Assembly: GCA_947589585.1 (NCBI GenBank)
Contig: CANQCA010000010.1
Span: forward strand, 1 to 22,567
Length of the DNA stretch: 22,567 nt
Origin: an uncultured Clostridia bacterium
GTDB taxonomy: Bacteria > Bacillota > Clostridia > Christensenellales > Borkfalkiaceae
Reading direction: 5' to 3'
In this document: positions 1 through 8,367 of the stretch, one piece after another
Layout: each line of letters opens with the position of its first letter
Numbering within the stretch: position 1 is the stretch's first letter
Position numbers and translations under genes: made by a program
The notes under the pieces: generated by a model
The model's input: only the letters and a program-made list of their open reading frames with translations
Database searches by the model: none
What the model was told of the DNA's origin: nothing

Positions 1-390
1 TCCCGCGGGACGCGGAAGGAGCACATCGTCCGCGCCGTCCTCGAGAGCATCGCCTATGCCGCGAGGGACCTCGCCGACAGCATGCAGTGCGACAGTGGCA
101 TTGCCTTGAAGTCGGTGAAGTGCGACGGCGGCGCTTCGGCGAACGACTTTTTGATGCAGTTTCAAGCCGATGTGTTGGGCATTCCCGTCGATCGTCCCTC
201 GGAGCGCGAGTCCACCGCCCTCGGCGCCGCATATCTTGCCGCCCTCTCCTTGGGGGAAATGGGGGAGGAAGAGATCGCCTCCGCGAGGAAGTGCGAGCGC
301 ATCTTCACCCCGTCCGAGGATCGAAAGCGTTTCGAAAAGCTCATGCAAGGCTACCGCGCCGCCGTCAAAAGGGCCCGCTTCCGCCCGTGA
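1..390 (+). CDS. glpK: Glycerol kinase, C-terminal fragment (5' end outside window)
   Basis: The open frame enters from the left edge and ends at TGA 388-390, giving about 129 residues. It reads as the end of a FGGY-family glycerol kinase: an helix starting KEHIVRAVLESIAY, then the conserved segment VKCDGGASANDFLMQFQADVLG with the DGGxxxN nucleotide-binding motif, then ESTALGAAYLA. The enzyme phosphorylates glycerol to glycerol-3-phosphate with ATP in the cytoplasm. The C-terminal tail with FTPSEDRKRFEKLMQGYRAAVKRA is typical of the family's end. The first residues and any operon partners lie outside the window, so regulation cannot be judged. The next gene has its own promoter. A related sugar kinase (xylulokinase type) is the only alternative; the ESTALGAAYLA segment favours glycerol kinase. 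Confidence 0.9.
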   Translation, partial: SRGTRKEHIVRAVLESIAYAARDLADSMQCDSGIALKSVKCDGGASANDFLMQFQADVLGIPVDRPSERESTALGAAYLAALSLGEMGEEEIASARKCERIFTPSEDRKRFEKLMQGYRAAVKRARFRP

Positions 391-426
391 GATTTCGTAT
401 ATATTCCGAAAACCTTCTTCAAACAT

Positions 427-455
427 TTGACGAACGCGCAAAAATCCACTAAAAT
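427..455 (+). promoter_or_regulatory. Sigma-A-type promoter for prs
   Basis: TTGACG at 427-432 and TAAAAT at 450-455 are separated by exactly 17 bases, 35 bases upstream of the prs start. The region between glpK and prs is AT-rich compared with its surroundings. Confidence 0.7.
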
Positions 456-489
456 AAAAGGGAAGTAAATACCGCGAGGGAAGTGCAGC

Positions 490-1437
490 GTGATCACACA
501 CGGGAACGAAATCAAGTTGTTTGCAGGCAATTCCAACCGTCCTTTGGCGGAGGCGATCGCAAAGAAGCTCAACACGAGCCTCGGCGACTGCGAAGTCACG
601 AAATTTTCCGACGGCGAGATCAGCGTCCACATCGGCGAGACCGTACGCGGGCGCGACCTTTTCATCATCCAATCGACGTCCTATCCCGGCAACGATCATC
701 TCATGGAGCTTCTCATCATGATCGACGCCGCAAAGCGCGCCTCCGCGGGAAGGATCACCGCCGTCATGCCCTACTTCGGCTATGCGCGGCAGGATCGGAA
801 GGCCCGCTCGCGCGATCCCATCACGGCAAAGCTCGTCGCCGACCTTCTCACCTCGGCGGGGGCGGATCGGGTGCTCACGATGGACCTGCACGCCGCCCAG
901 ATACAGGGATTTTTCAACATTCCCGTGGACAACCTTCTCGGCGGTCCCACCTTATATAACTATTATGCGGACAAGACGGACGAAGATTTCGTCGTCATCT
1001 CCCCCGATATCGGCTCTGTGGGAAGATCGCGGAAGGTGGCGGAACGCCTCGGCTGCCCGATGGCGATCATCGATAAACGCCGCCCCAAGGCGAACGTGAT
1101 GGAAGTCATGAACATCATCGGTAGCGTCGAGGGGAAGAAGTGTCTGCTCGTCGACGACATGATCGATACGGGCGGCACCATCGTGCAGGGCGCCGAGGCG
1201 CTCGTCGCTGCGGGGGCGACAGAGATCAAGGCTTGCTGTACGCACGCCGTGCTTTCCGGTCCCGCCATCGAGCGGCTGGAAAAGTCGCCCATCGACGAGC
1301 TCGTCATGCTCGACACCATCTACCTCCCGCCCGAAAAGCGCCTTCCCAAGATGAAGATCCTCTCTACCGCCGACATCTTCGCCGCCGCGATCGAGAACGT
1401 CTACCTCGATAAGCCGATCAGTAAAATCTACGACTAA
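490..1437 (+). CDS. prs: Ribose-phosphate pyrophosphokinase (PRPP synthetase)
   Basis: The 315-residue product makes phosphoribosyl pyrophosphate from ribose-5-phosphate and ATP, the precursor for nucleotides, histidine, tryptophan and NAD. Length and motifs fit class I bacterial Prs: the N-terminal KLFAGNSNRPLAEAIA, KFSDGEISVHIGETVRG, the metal/ATP segment DLHAAQIQGFFNIPVDNL (about residues 130-147), VISPDIGSVGRSRKVAERLG, and the PRPP-binding loop VDDMIDTGGTI (about 220-230). The GTG start at 490 is supported by GAGGG at 476-480 nine bases upstream and by the N-terminus matching the family. It has its own promoter (427-455). In Bacillus and Clostridium prs precedes pth and mfd, as here, but here a repeat block of about 680 bases separates prs from pth. 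Confidence 0.97.
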   Translation: MITHGNEIKLFAGNSNRPLAEAIAKKLNTSLGDCEVTKFSDGEISVHIGETVRGRDLFIIQSTSYPGNDHLMELLIMIDAAKRASAGRITAVMPYFGYARQDRKARSRDPITAKLVADLLTSAGADRVLTMDLHAAQIQGFFNIPVDNLLGGPTLYNYYADKTDEDFVVISPDIGSVGRSRKVAERLGCPMAIIDKRRPKANVMEVMNIIGSVEGKKCLLVDDMIDTGGTIVQGAEALVAAGATEIKACCTHAVLSGPAIERLEKSPIDELVMLDTIYLPPEKRLPKMKILSTADIFAAAIENVYLDKPISKIYD

Positions 1438-1514
1438 ATTCACAAATTTTGTTTTGCTCGGGGGTTCCCTACGCTGTCATCCCGAGGCACGCAGTGCCGA
1501 GAGGATCCCCTTAA

Positions 1515-1775
1515 ACGAAGTCCGAGGCAAACCGCGTCATCCTGAGCCGACCAAGAGGGATGGAAACCGTGAGCTCATCCCCGAAGGATCCCGAATTACG
1601 AAGTCCGAGGCAAACCGCGTCATCCTGAGCCGACCAAGAGGGATGAAAACCGTGAGCTCCTCCTCGAAGCATCCCGAATTACGAAGTCCGAGGCAAACCG
1701 CGTCATCCTGAGCCGACCAAGAGGGATGAAAACCGTGAGCTCCTCCCCGAAGGATCCCGAATTACGAAGTCCGAA
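1515..1775. repeat. Three tandem copies of an 83-bp repeat plus a partial fourth
   Basis: The string ACGAAGTCCGA begins at 1515, 1598, 1681 and 1764, an exact period of 83. The three full units differ at only a few bases (for example GGATGG/GGATGA and CCCCGAAGGATC/CCTCGAAGCATC); the fourth breaks off after about 12 bases. Each unit contains GCGTCATCCTGAGCCG, the core of a dispersed repeat also seen at 9556-9657 and, in a variant, at 18299-18348. A related degenerate half-unit lies just before the array at 1476-1514. The frames open through it are repeat artefacts. Confidence 0.9.
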
Positions 1776-1784
1776 TTTTCATTT

Positions 1785-2100
1785 GGGGGATTCTTCGGAG
1801 AATTGCTTCCGCAGACAGTCGTATAAACTTCTTCGCCTCAGAATGACGCGTTTACCGAAACCCGCTTCCCAATCACTCGCGCGAGCAGAACCACGCTTCT
1901 GCGCTGCGCGCCCCAATTTGGCGAGCCCTGTCGCCTTAATGACTTTGAGAACAACCAAAGCACAGCGGGCGATAGGGAAAATCTAACCCCTCGCAAAGTT
2001 TTGTTTTGCGAAGGTCGGACTGCGTATTAGGGGATTCTCTCACCCCCTACGGGGGGTTCGGAATGACACGGTAACACAGAAAGTAAAACAAAATTTGCGA
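1785..2100. repeat. Long dispersed repeat, copy A, ending in an inverted repeat upstream of pth
   Basis: This stretch matches 10002-10274 in order and spacing: a block with GATTCTTCGGAGA and CAGAATGACGCGTTTACCGAAA, then an almost identical core (CTTAATGACTTTGAGAACAA at 1935-1954 and AAAGCACAGCGGGCGATA next to it), then TAACCCCTCGCAAA. It ends with arms TCGCAAAGTTTTGTTTT (1991-2007) and AAAACAAAATTTGCGA (2085-2100), inverted relative to each other with one extra base. No coding frame with family features was found, and no transposase. Confidence 0.75.
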
Positions 2101-2113
2101 AAAAGCAACCACT

Positions 2114-2677
2114 ATGTTTCTCATCATCGGTCTCGGGAATCCCGAGAAACAGTACGAAAAGACCTTCCATAATCTCGGATTTCTTGCCGCGGGGGATTGC
2201 GCGGAGCTTCTGCATGCCAAATTCAAAAAGAAGGAGTGCGAGGCGATCGTGGCAGAGGGGAATCTGAAGGGCGAAAAGATCATCATCGCCCGCCCTCTTA
2301 CCTACATGAACGCCTCGGGAAGGGCGGTAAAACAGCTCATGGCGCGCTACAAGGCGGGGCCCAAGGAGCTCATCGTGATCTACGACGATCACGATCTTCC
2401 CAAGGGGCATGTCCGCGTTCGGCCCTCGGGAAGCGCGGGAACGCACAACGGCATGCGCTCCGTGATTGCGGAGACGGGCCTTTCCGATTTCGCCCGCATC
2501 CGCATCGGCATCCGCGATGAGGAAGTGGATATTCCCCTCATCAACTATGTTCTTTCCGAGGTGAAAAAAGAGGACTATCCGCTCTTTACGGATGCCTGCC
2601 ACCGTGCCGCCGAGGCCGCGCTCGCCATCGCCGCAGGGGAAAAGTTCGACCTCGTCATGACCAAATATAACGGATGA
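2114..2677 (+). CDS. pth: Peptidyl-tRNA hydrolase
   Basis: This 187-residue cytoplasmic enzyme releases tRNA from prematurely dropped peptidyl-tRNA. Family motifs are present: GLGNPEKQYEKTFHNLGF with the catalytic His of FHN at about residue 20, the RPLTYMNASG substrate loop (about 59-68), YDDHDLPKG with the catalytic Asp (about 91-99), and the GSAGTHNGMRSVI segment, which is a slightly unusual version of GGHNGL. Length is normal. The ATG at 2114 is fixed by the family N-terminus, but there is no clear Shine-Dalgarno in front of it; the right arm of a repeat (2085-2100) ends 13 bases upstream. The stop overlaps the start of mfd (ATGA at 2674-2677), implying translational coupling. Confidence 0.96.
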   Translation: MFLIIGLGNPEKQYEKTFHNLGFLAAGDCAELLHAKFKKKECEAIVAEGNLKGEKIIIARPLTYMNASGRAVKQLMARYKAGPKELIVIYDDHDLPKGHVRVRPSGSAGTHNGMRSVIAETGLSDFARIRIGIRDEEVDIPLINYVLSEVKKEDYPLFTDACHRAAEAALAIAAGEKFDLVMTKYNG

Positions 2678-5600
2678 ACGGATTTTTTTCGTTTGAACAA
2701 CTCGGGGGCGATTACCCGCTCTTCGGCGCAGATTTACAAAACCGCGTGCCGACGGCGGCGTTCGGGCTCTCCGATCCACTCAAATACCTCACCTGCGCAC
2801 TTTTTTGTGGGCGGGCTATTTACGTTACGGCGGATGCGCTCACGGCAAAGCGGGCGGCGGCTTCCATAGCCGCGCTCTCGGGCAAAAAGGTCGCCCTTCT
2901 TCCCGCCAAGGACGAAGTGCTCACCTACCGCAAAGCACTCTCCAAAGATAATCTCTTTAGGCGCCTCACCGCCCTCTACGAATGGGATAGGGGAGCGGAC
3001 GTCCTCGTCACGGATATCGAAGCGCTTGTCCAGCTCGTGCCCAAAAAACTGCCCGTCTTCCACCTCGAAGTGGGGCGCGATGCAGACATGGGTGCCCTCG
3101 TTTCCTCTCTCGCCCGTTTTGGCTACACCCGCGAGTATACCGTGGAGGGGAAGGGCGCCTTCTCCGTCCGCGGGGATATCCTCGATATCTATCCCATCAA
3201 TGCGGACCATCCCGTGCGCATCGACTTTTTCGGCGACGAGGTGGAAGCCATCAAGCCGTACGACGAGGTGACGGGGGAGCGGTATCAAAAACTTTCCGCC
3301 CTCGATATCGTCGCCGCGACGGACGTATATCTGACGGACGCGGATATTTCCCTTATCAGGGAAGCGCTCTCCGCCGCTCTGAAGGGGGCAAAGAATTCCG
3401 CGCAGGTCACGCGCTTTTCCGAGATCGCCGCCGACCTCGAAAGCGCTGGCTATCTCTCCGACTATATCCTGCCTTTGACGCAAAACGCGGGGGGCATGTC
3501 CGAGATAGCTCCCTCCGATACGCTCTTCATCTTCGACGAGTGCAAGCTCATTCGCGATAAGCTGGAGGGGCTTTATTCCGAGCACAGGGAGCGCTATTTC
3601 GCCCTTTCGGAGGGCGGCGAGTGCATGCCGTTTTGCGAGGAGCAGTACCTTCCCGAGGAAGCCCTCAAAGACTTTTCCGATCGCCGCTGTCTCGCCCTCG
3701 GGACCTTCGTCGGCAACATCGGTTTTTTCAATCCCTTAAAGGTTTACAACTTCACAGCGGCCCCCGCGCGGCGCTATCTTCATTCTCTTCCCGACCTCTT
3801 CACGGATATCCGCGCATGGAAGAAGACGGGCTACCGCGTCTTGCTCTTTGCGGGAAGTGCCGAGCGCGCTCAAAAGCTCAAAGACGCCCTCTCCGATGAG
3901 GGAATTTCCTATATCTCCGCCCTTCCCCAAAGGCTCATCGACTTTGAAGGCACCGCCGTCCTCGAAGAGGAACTTGCCCAAGGCTTCCTTCTCCACGAGT
4001 GCAAGCTCGCCGTCATCGGCACGGGCGATCTCTTCACCAAGGCCGCCGCAACGCGCAGGATCAGGCACAAGAGAGGGGACCTCTTCGTCGCGCCCGAGGT
4101 GGGGGACTATGCCGTCCACGAAAACTACGGCATCGGCCGCATCACGGGAACCAAAAAGATCGAGACGACGGACGGGACCAAGGAGTATATCGCCCTCGAA
4201 TACAGCGGCGGGGATACCCTCTATGTCCCCGTCGAGCAGATGGATATCCTCTCCAAATACATGGGCGGGGACAATCCCGCGCTCTCGAGGATCGGCGGGG
4301 GCGAGTTCGAACGCATCAAGGCGCGGGTACGCGCAGGTCTCAAAAAGATGGCATTCGATCTCAAGGCCCTCTATGCCGAGCGGCAGGAAAAGAGGGGCTA
4401 TGCCTTCCCCCGCTATACGGAGGAAATGGAGGAGTTCGCGGCCGCCTTTCCCTATGAGGAGACGACCGATCAGCTGCGCAGCGCCGAGGAGATCGAGGAG
4501 GATATGTGTTCGGAGAAGGTGATGGACAGGCTCCTGTGCGGCGACGTCGGCTTCGGCAAGACGGAAGTCGCCCTGCGCGCGGCCTACCGCTGTATTCTTG
4601 CGGGCAGGCAGGCCGCCCTCATGTGCCCGAGCACCGTCCTTTCCGAACAGCACTTCCGCACGGCTGAGGAGCGCATGAAGGAATTCGGCGTGCGCGTTGC
4701 ATGCCTCAACCGCTTCCGCACCGAGCGCGAACAAAAGACCATTCTCGCCGCCCTTTTGAAGGGGGAGGTGGACCTTCTCATCGGCACCCACCGCCTTCTT
4801 TCCGAGGATGTGAAATTCCACGATCTCGGCCTTCTCATCCTCGACGAGGAACAGCGCTTCGGCGTCGAACACAAGGAAAAGATCAAAAATGTCAAGCGCA
4901 CCGTCGACTGTCTCACGATGACGGCGACGCCCATCCCCCGCACCCTGCACCTGTCCCTTTCGGGTATCCGTGATATCTCTACGATCGAGACCCCGCCCCA
5001 CGCCCGTCTGCCCGTGCAGACCTATGTCGCCGAGGAATCGGAGGCGCTCATCCGCGACGCCATCCTCCGCGAGATCGCCCGCGGCGGGCAGGTCTTTCTC
5101 CTCTATAACCGCGTGGAGAGCATCTTCACGTTTGCCGCCCGTATCCGCGAGCTCGTCCCCGAGGCGAAGGTCACCCTCGCCCACGGCAGGATGGATAAGA
5201 CGACGCTGGAGGGCAACGTCTTCGGCTTCTACCGCGGGGAATACGACGTCCTCGTCACGACCACCATCATCGAAAACGGCATCGACCTTCCCAATGCGAA
5301 CACGCTCATCGTCATCGACGCCGACCGCCTCGGCATCTCCCAGCTCTACCAGCTTCGGGGAAGGGTGGGCCGCGGGGCACGCCTTGCGCACGCCTACTTC
5401 ACCTATAAGCCCGAGCGCATCATGACGGAGACGGCGGCGGAGCGGCTCAAAGCCATCATGCAGTTCACCGAGCTCGGCTCGGGGTTCAAGATCGCCATGC
5501 GCGACCTCGAGATCCGCGGGGCGGGGAACGTTCTCGGCGCGGAGCAGCACGGGCATATGGACAAGGTGGGCTACGAGCTGTATGCGAAAATTCTCCGCGA

Positions 5601-6063
5601 GGAACTCACGGGGGTGCGGGAAGAGACGGTCGATCTCGACATCAAGGCGACGGCCTACATTCCCGAGAGCTATGTGGAATCCAACGCAGGCCGCATGGAC
5701 TGCTATAAGCAGATCGCCGAGATCAGGAGCGCCGCCGACTACAAGCGGGTGTGCACTTCCATGGAAGAGAGCTACGGCCCGCTCCCCGAGCCCGCGCTCA
5801 ACCTTCTCGTCATCGCCGTGCTCAAAAGCTATGCCTCCCGCATGCGCGTCAAGAAAATTTCGGTGGGGCAGAAGGGGGGCGCGCTCGAATTTACCGCCCT
5901 CTCCGCGCTCGAGGCTCTGAGCGGGGCGATGGAAAAGTACGGGCCCTACCTCAGCCTCGAAATGACGACGGCGCCCATTCTCCGCTTCAAAAACATGGGG
6001 GATGGGGGCAGAACGATGGTGCTCATGACGAAATTTTTGAAGTTTGCATCAACTTTTCACTGA
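2674..6063 (+). CDS. mfd: Transcription-repair coupling factor Mfd
   Basis: The 1129-residue ATP-dependent translocase removes RNA polymerase stalled at lesions and recruits UvrA. Visible domains in order: a UvrB-like N-terminal part (about residues 1-440, with AFSVRGDILDIYP near 165); the RNA-polymerase interaction domain, CarD-like, from about 472 (GDYAVHENYGIGRITG to YVPVEQMD); a RecG-like helicase with Walker A GDVGFGKTEVAL (about 622-633), the DEEQRFG box (about 723; DEEH or DEEQ is usual) and TATPIPRTLHLSLSGIRDIS; motif VI QLRGRVGRG near 892; and the TRCF C-terminal domain from about 990. Length is normal. The start overlaps the pth stop by four bases. An intact housekeeping gene. Confidence 0.97.
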   Translation: MNGFFSFEQLGGDYPLFGADLQNRVPTAAFGLSDPLKYLTCALFCGRAIYVTADALTAKRAAASIAALSGKKVALLPAKDEVLTYRKALSKDNLFRRLTALYEWDRGADVLVTDIEALVQLVPKKLPVFHLEVGRDADMGALVSSLARFGYTREYTVEGKGAFSVRGDILDIYPINADHPVRIDFFGDEVEAIKPYDEVTGERYQKLSALDIVAATDVYLTDADISLIREALSAALKGAKNSAQVTRFSEIAADLESAGYLSDYILPLTQNAGGMSEIAPSDTLFIFDECKLIRDKLEGLYSEHRERYFALSEGGECMPFCEEQYLPEEALKDFSDRRCLALGTFVGNIGFFNPLKVYNFTAAPARRYLHSLPDLFTDIRAWKKTGYRVLLFAGSAERAQKLKDALSDEGISYISALPQRLIDFEGTAVLEEELAQGFLLHECKLAVIGTGDLFTKAAATRRIRHKRGDLFVAPEVGDYAVHENYGIGRITGTKKIETTDGTKEYIALEYSGGDTLYVPVEQMDILSKYMGGDNPALSRIGGGEFERIKARVRAGLKKMAFDLKALYAERQEKRGYAFPRYTEEMEEFAAAFPYEETTDQLRSAEEIEEDMCSEKVMDRLLCGDVGFGKTEVALRAAYRCILAGRQAALMCPSTVLSEQHFRTAEERMKEFGVRVACLNRFRTEREQKTILAALLKGEVDLLIGTHRLLSEDVKFHDLGLLILDEEQRFGVEHKEKIKNVKRTVDCLTMTATPIPRTLHLSLSGIRDISTIETPPHARLPVQTYVAEESEALIRDAILREIARGGQVFLLYNRVESIFTFAARIRELVPEAKVTLAHGRMDKTTLEGNVFGFYRGEYDVLVTTTIIENGIDLPNANTLIVIDADRLGISQLYQLRGRVGRGARLAHAYFTYKPERIMTETAAERLKAIMQFTELGSGFKIAMRDLEIRGAGNVLGAEQHGHMDKVGYELYAKILREELTGVREETVDLDIKATAYIPESYVESNAGRMDCYKQIAEIRSAADYKRVCTSMEESYGPLPEPALNLLVIAVLKSYASRMRVKKISVGQKGGALEFTALSALEALSGAMEKYGPYLSLEMTTAPILRFKNMGDGGRTMVLMTKFLKFASTFH

Positions 6064-6080
6064 TTTGCCCCCAAAAAGAT

Positions 6081-6109
6081 TTGCACCTTTTCGGCAAATA
6101 CGTTATAAT
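6081..6109 (+). promoter_or_regulatory. Sigma-A-type promoter for the lipoprotein gene
   Basis: TTGCAC at 6081-6086 and a perfect TATAAT at 6104-6109 are separated by 17 bases. The transcript would start near 6116 and carry a GC-rich hairpin (TGCGCGC 6126-6132 with GCGCGCA 6139-6145) before the ribosome binding site GGAG at 6157-6160. Confidence 0.75.
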
Positions 6110-6170
6110 AGGGGATGCATGATAGTGCGCGCCTATGCGCGCGCATGAATATTTTCGGAGTTACAGCGAT

Positions 6171-8345
6171 ATGAATTCAAAGAAAAAGACGGCGGCAATT
6201 GCCGTAGCGGCAGTATTTGCGTGCGGCGCCCTCGCGGGGTGCGATTCGCTCACGGTGCGCAACCTTGCGGTGGACTATGCCCGCACGGTCGCGACAGTCA
6301 ACATCGGGACGAGCGCCGCATTCCAGGATGCGGATGGCGAATTCGCAGCGTATAAAGATGTTGCCGACCTGCTTGTCGGCACTTCCGAGATCACCAAGCG
6401 CGAACTCGTGATGAGCTTCCTCTCGAGCGGTTCCACCCTCGTGCAGTCGTACGGCTTGAGCGTCGAGCAGGCCTTCGATTACCTCCTCGACTCCCTCATC
6501 CAGCGCGCCTCGCTCGTCCAGTACGCAAAGGCCTATCTCGTGAAGAACGGCGATGCAGACGGCAAGACCTATACGACGGATGGTCTCAAAGCGGCCGTCG
6601 ATGCAGTGGATACCGATGCGAAGAAGGAGGCCGCCGGCCTCGAATACTTCCTCACCGCGCCCGAGAGGGATAAGGCGAAATACGATCTCCGCGTCGCCAT
6701 CAACGATGCGATCGATTCGCAGGAACAGACGCTCATCAAGCTCAGCGACGCCCACGACCACACCGCCGATTCCGACGTCCGCACCACCCCGACGGGCGCA
6801 GATACCGTGAGCGAAGATTTCTACGATACCGATTACCGCATCTACACGGGCCGTGAGACCAATCTCGGCACCTACGAGAAGCTCGAGGGTTCCACCGTCG
6901 CAACGCGTAAAGAGGCCTACAACCGCTTTGTGGAAGGGCTTTTCAGCGGCGACCAGCTCAAGAAGGGGGAGAATTCCGCCGACCTCGAGAACACCGATTA
7001 TTTTGCGAACCAGCTCATCGCGCAGTACGAGAGCGCGATCATCAATAAGCTCGAAGAGAAGTTCCGTCACGACGCGACCGTGGAGCTTTCCGCAGTCACG
7101 AGCGGCGAGCAGTCGTGGGCGGCCAAGCTCTTCCAAGAGGCCGTCGATAACCAAAAGGCGGAATTCTCTTCGGATAAGTCTGCCTTCGAGGATGCCTTCA
7201 ACAGCATCTCGGATACCTCCTATGTGTTCGCTCCCTACGACCGTGGCTATGGCTATGTGCTCAACATCCTGCTTCCCTTCTCCACCTTGCAGACGGAGGA
7301 GCTCGGCAGCTTTACGGGCGATCTCGGCGATGCGAAGGGCGGCAAGTATGCGGCGCGTGCCCGCCTTCTCGAGAAGGTGAAGGCGACCGACCAGCGCGAA
7401 ACGTGGTTCACGGGCCACAACGACTATTCCTACAAGGCGGACGAGTATTACGGCAAGGGCGCCGAAGGCCGCGATAACTATCTCTTCTTCGAGAACAGCC
7501 TCGAAAAGAGCGACGATGTCTTGGGCGAAGGCGATACGGTCGTCAGGTCCGCACAGTACGAGAAGATCAAGAACTACCTCGGCATGTACTCCTACAACGG
7601 CAAGGTCATCCGCGATGAGGACGGCGACGTCGAAAAGTTCGAACCCAACTACATCGGGATCGATGGCTTCCTCGACGAGATGAAGGGCTATATGCAGTAT
7701 GCGTCGGCACAGAAGGAGATCAATGGCCTCACCTTCGATGTGACGCAGGCCGTCCCCGCCGACTACTTCACCCGCGAGAACTTCTACAATTCCGACGGCG
7801 AAGTCGACTACGATGCCTTCATCTACGAATCGGGCAAGCTCGGCTATTTCGAAGGGAACAAATATAACCCCGACAACATCTTCGTCGAAGGCAAGCCCGA
7901 AAATGTCGCCTTCTCCGTCATGAACGAACTCTCCTTCGCGTATAATACGGATACAGCAGGTCTCAATAGCTATCTCGGCTACATGATCTCACCCTATCAG
8001 ACTTCGTACATGAAGGAATTCGAGCATGCGGCACAGGTCGCCGTGCAAAACGGTGCGGGCAGCTACGTCGTCGTTCCCACCGACTACGGCTGGCACATCA
8101 TCTACTGCACCTTCTCCTTCATGGACGTGGAAGAAGGGGCGTCGGCCTTCACCTTCGATCAGTCCCAGGCAGAGGGCGGCGAAAACGAGCTCGAAAACAG
8201 CTTCTCCTGGAACTTCTTCGAACAGCTCAAATCCGCCAATGTCGACGCTAAGGTCTCGAGCCTCCGCAGCGACGTCCTCGCAACTTATGCCGAGGATTGC
8301 TCGGAGAAGTTCGAATATGTGTACAGAGATCTATTGAGCCTCTGA
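6171..8345 (+). CDS. Large lipoprotein, SurA/PpiC foldase-like
   Basis: ATG 6171 is chosen over the upstream in-frame ATG 6135 because GGAG lies ten bases before it and the protein then begins with a lipoprotein leader: MNSKKKT, a hydrophobic stretch, and lipobox LAGC with Cys at about residue 23. The mature 700-residue protein would be anchored outside the membrane. The N-terminal part (about 30-135) resembles SurA/PrsA chaperone domains (EITKRELVMSFLSSG, then a YGLSVEQAFDYLLDSLIQRASL helix). Near the end (about 623-642) VVVPTDYGWHIIYCTFSF matches the GxHII end of a parvulin PPIase domain. Clostridia often carry such a gene directly after mfd, which supports the call. Much of the middle is unrecognised, so isomerase activity is uncertain. 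Confidence 0.6.
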   Translation: MNSKKKTAAIAVAAVFACGALAGCDSLTVRNLAVDYARTVATVNIGTSAAFQDADGEFAAYKDVADLLVGTSEITKRELVMSFLSSGSTLVQSYGLSVEQAFDYLLDSLIQRASLVQYAKAYLVKNGDADGKTYTTDGLKAAVDAVDTDAKKEAAGLEYFLTAPERDKAKYDLRVAINDAIDSQEQTLIKLSDAHDHTADSDVRTTPTGADTVSEDFYDTDYRIYTGRETNLGTYEKLEGSTVATRKEAYNRFVEGLFSGDQLKKGENSADLENTDYFANQLIAQYESAIINKLEEKFRHDATVELSAVTSGEQSWAAKLFQEAVDNQKAEFSSDKSAFEDAFNSISDTSYVFAPYDRGYGYVLNILLPFSTLQTEELGSFTGDLGDAKGGKYAARARLLEKVKATDQRETWFTGHNDYSYKADEYYGKGAEGRDNYLFFENSLEKSDDVLGEGDTVVRSAQYEKIKNYLGMYSYNGKVIRDEDGDVEKFEPNYIGIDGFLDEMKGYMQYASAQKEINGLTFDVTQAVPADYFTRENFYNSDGEVDYDAFIYESGKLGYFEGNKYNPDNIFVEGKPENVAFSVMNELSFAYNTDTAGLNSYLGYMISPYQTSYMKEFEHAAQVAVQNGAGSYVVVPTDYGWHIIYCTFSFMDVEEGASAFTFDQSQAEGGENELENSFSWNFFEQLKSANVDAKVSSLRSDVLATYAEDCSEKFEYVYRDLLSL

Positions 8346-8367
8346 ATCTGACCCGTTCGGGGGGTCC

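Noticed and set aside
1515..1775. The 83-bp array as a CRISPR array
   Set aside because: There are no unique spacers between short repeats: the whole 83-base unit is repeated, and no cas gene is near.
1454..1986. Two open frames of 85-86 codons between prs and pth
   Set aside because: They run through the 83-bp tandem array and the long repeat, have no ribosome binding site and give repetitive, low-complexity protein.
3736..5556. A 606-codon open frame on the minus strand
   Set aside because: It is the antisense shadow of mfd in GC-rich DNA, with no start signal and no family features.
6177..7418. A 413-codon minus-strand frame opposite the lipoprotein gene
   Set aside because: Shadow of the lipoprotein codon pattern; the plus frame has a promoter, ribosome binding site and lipobox.
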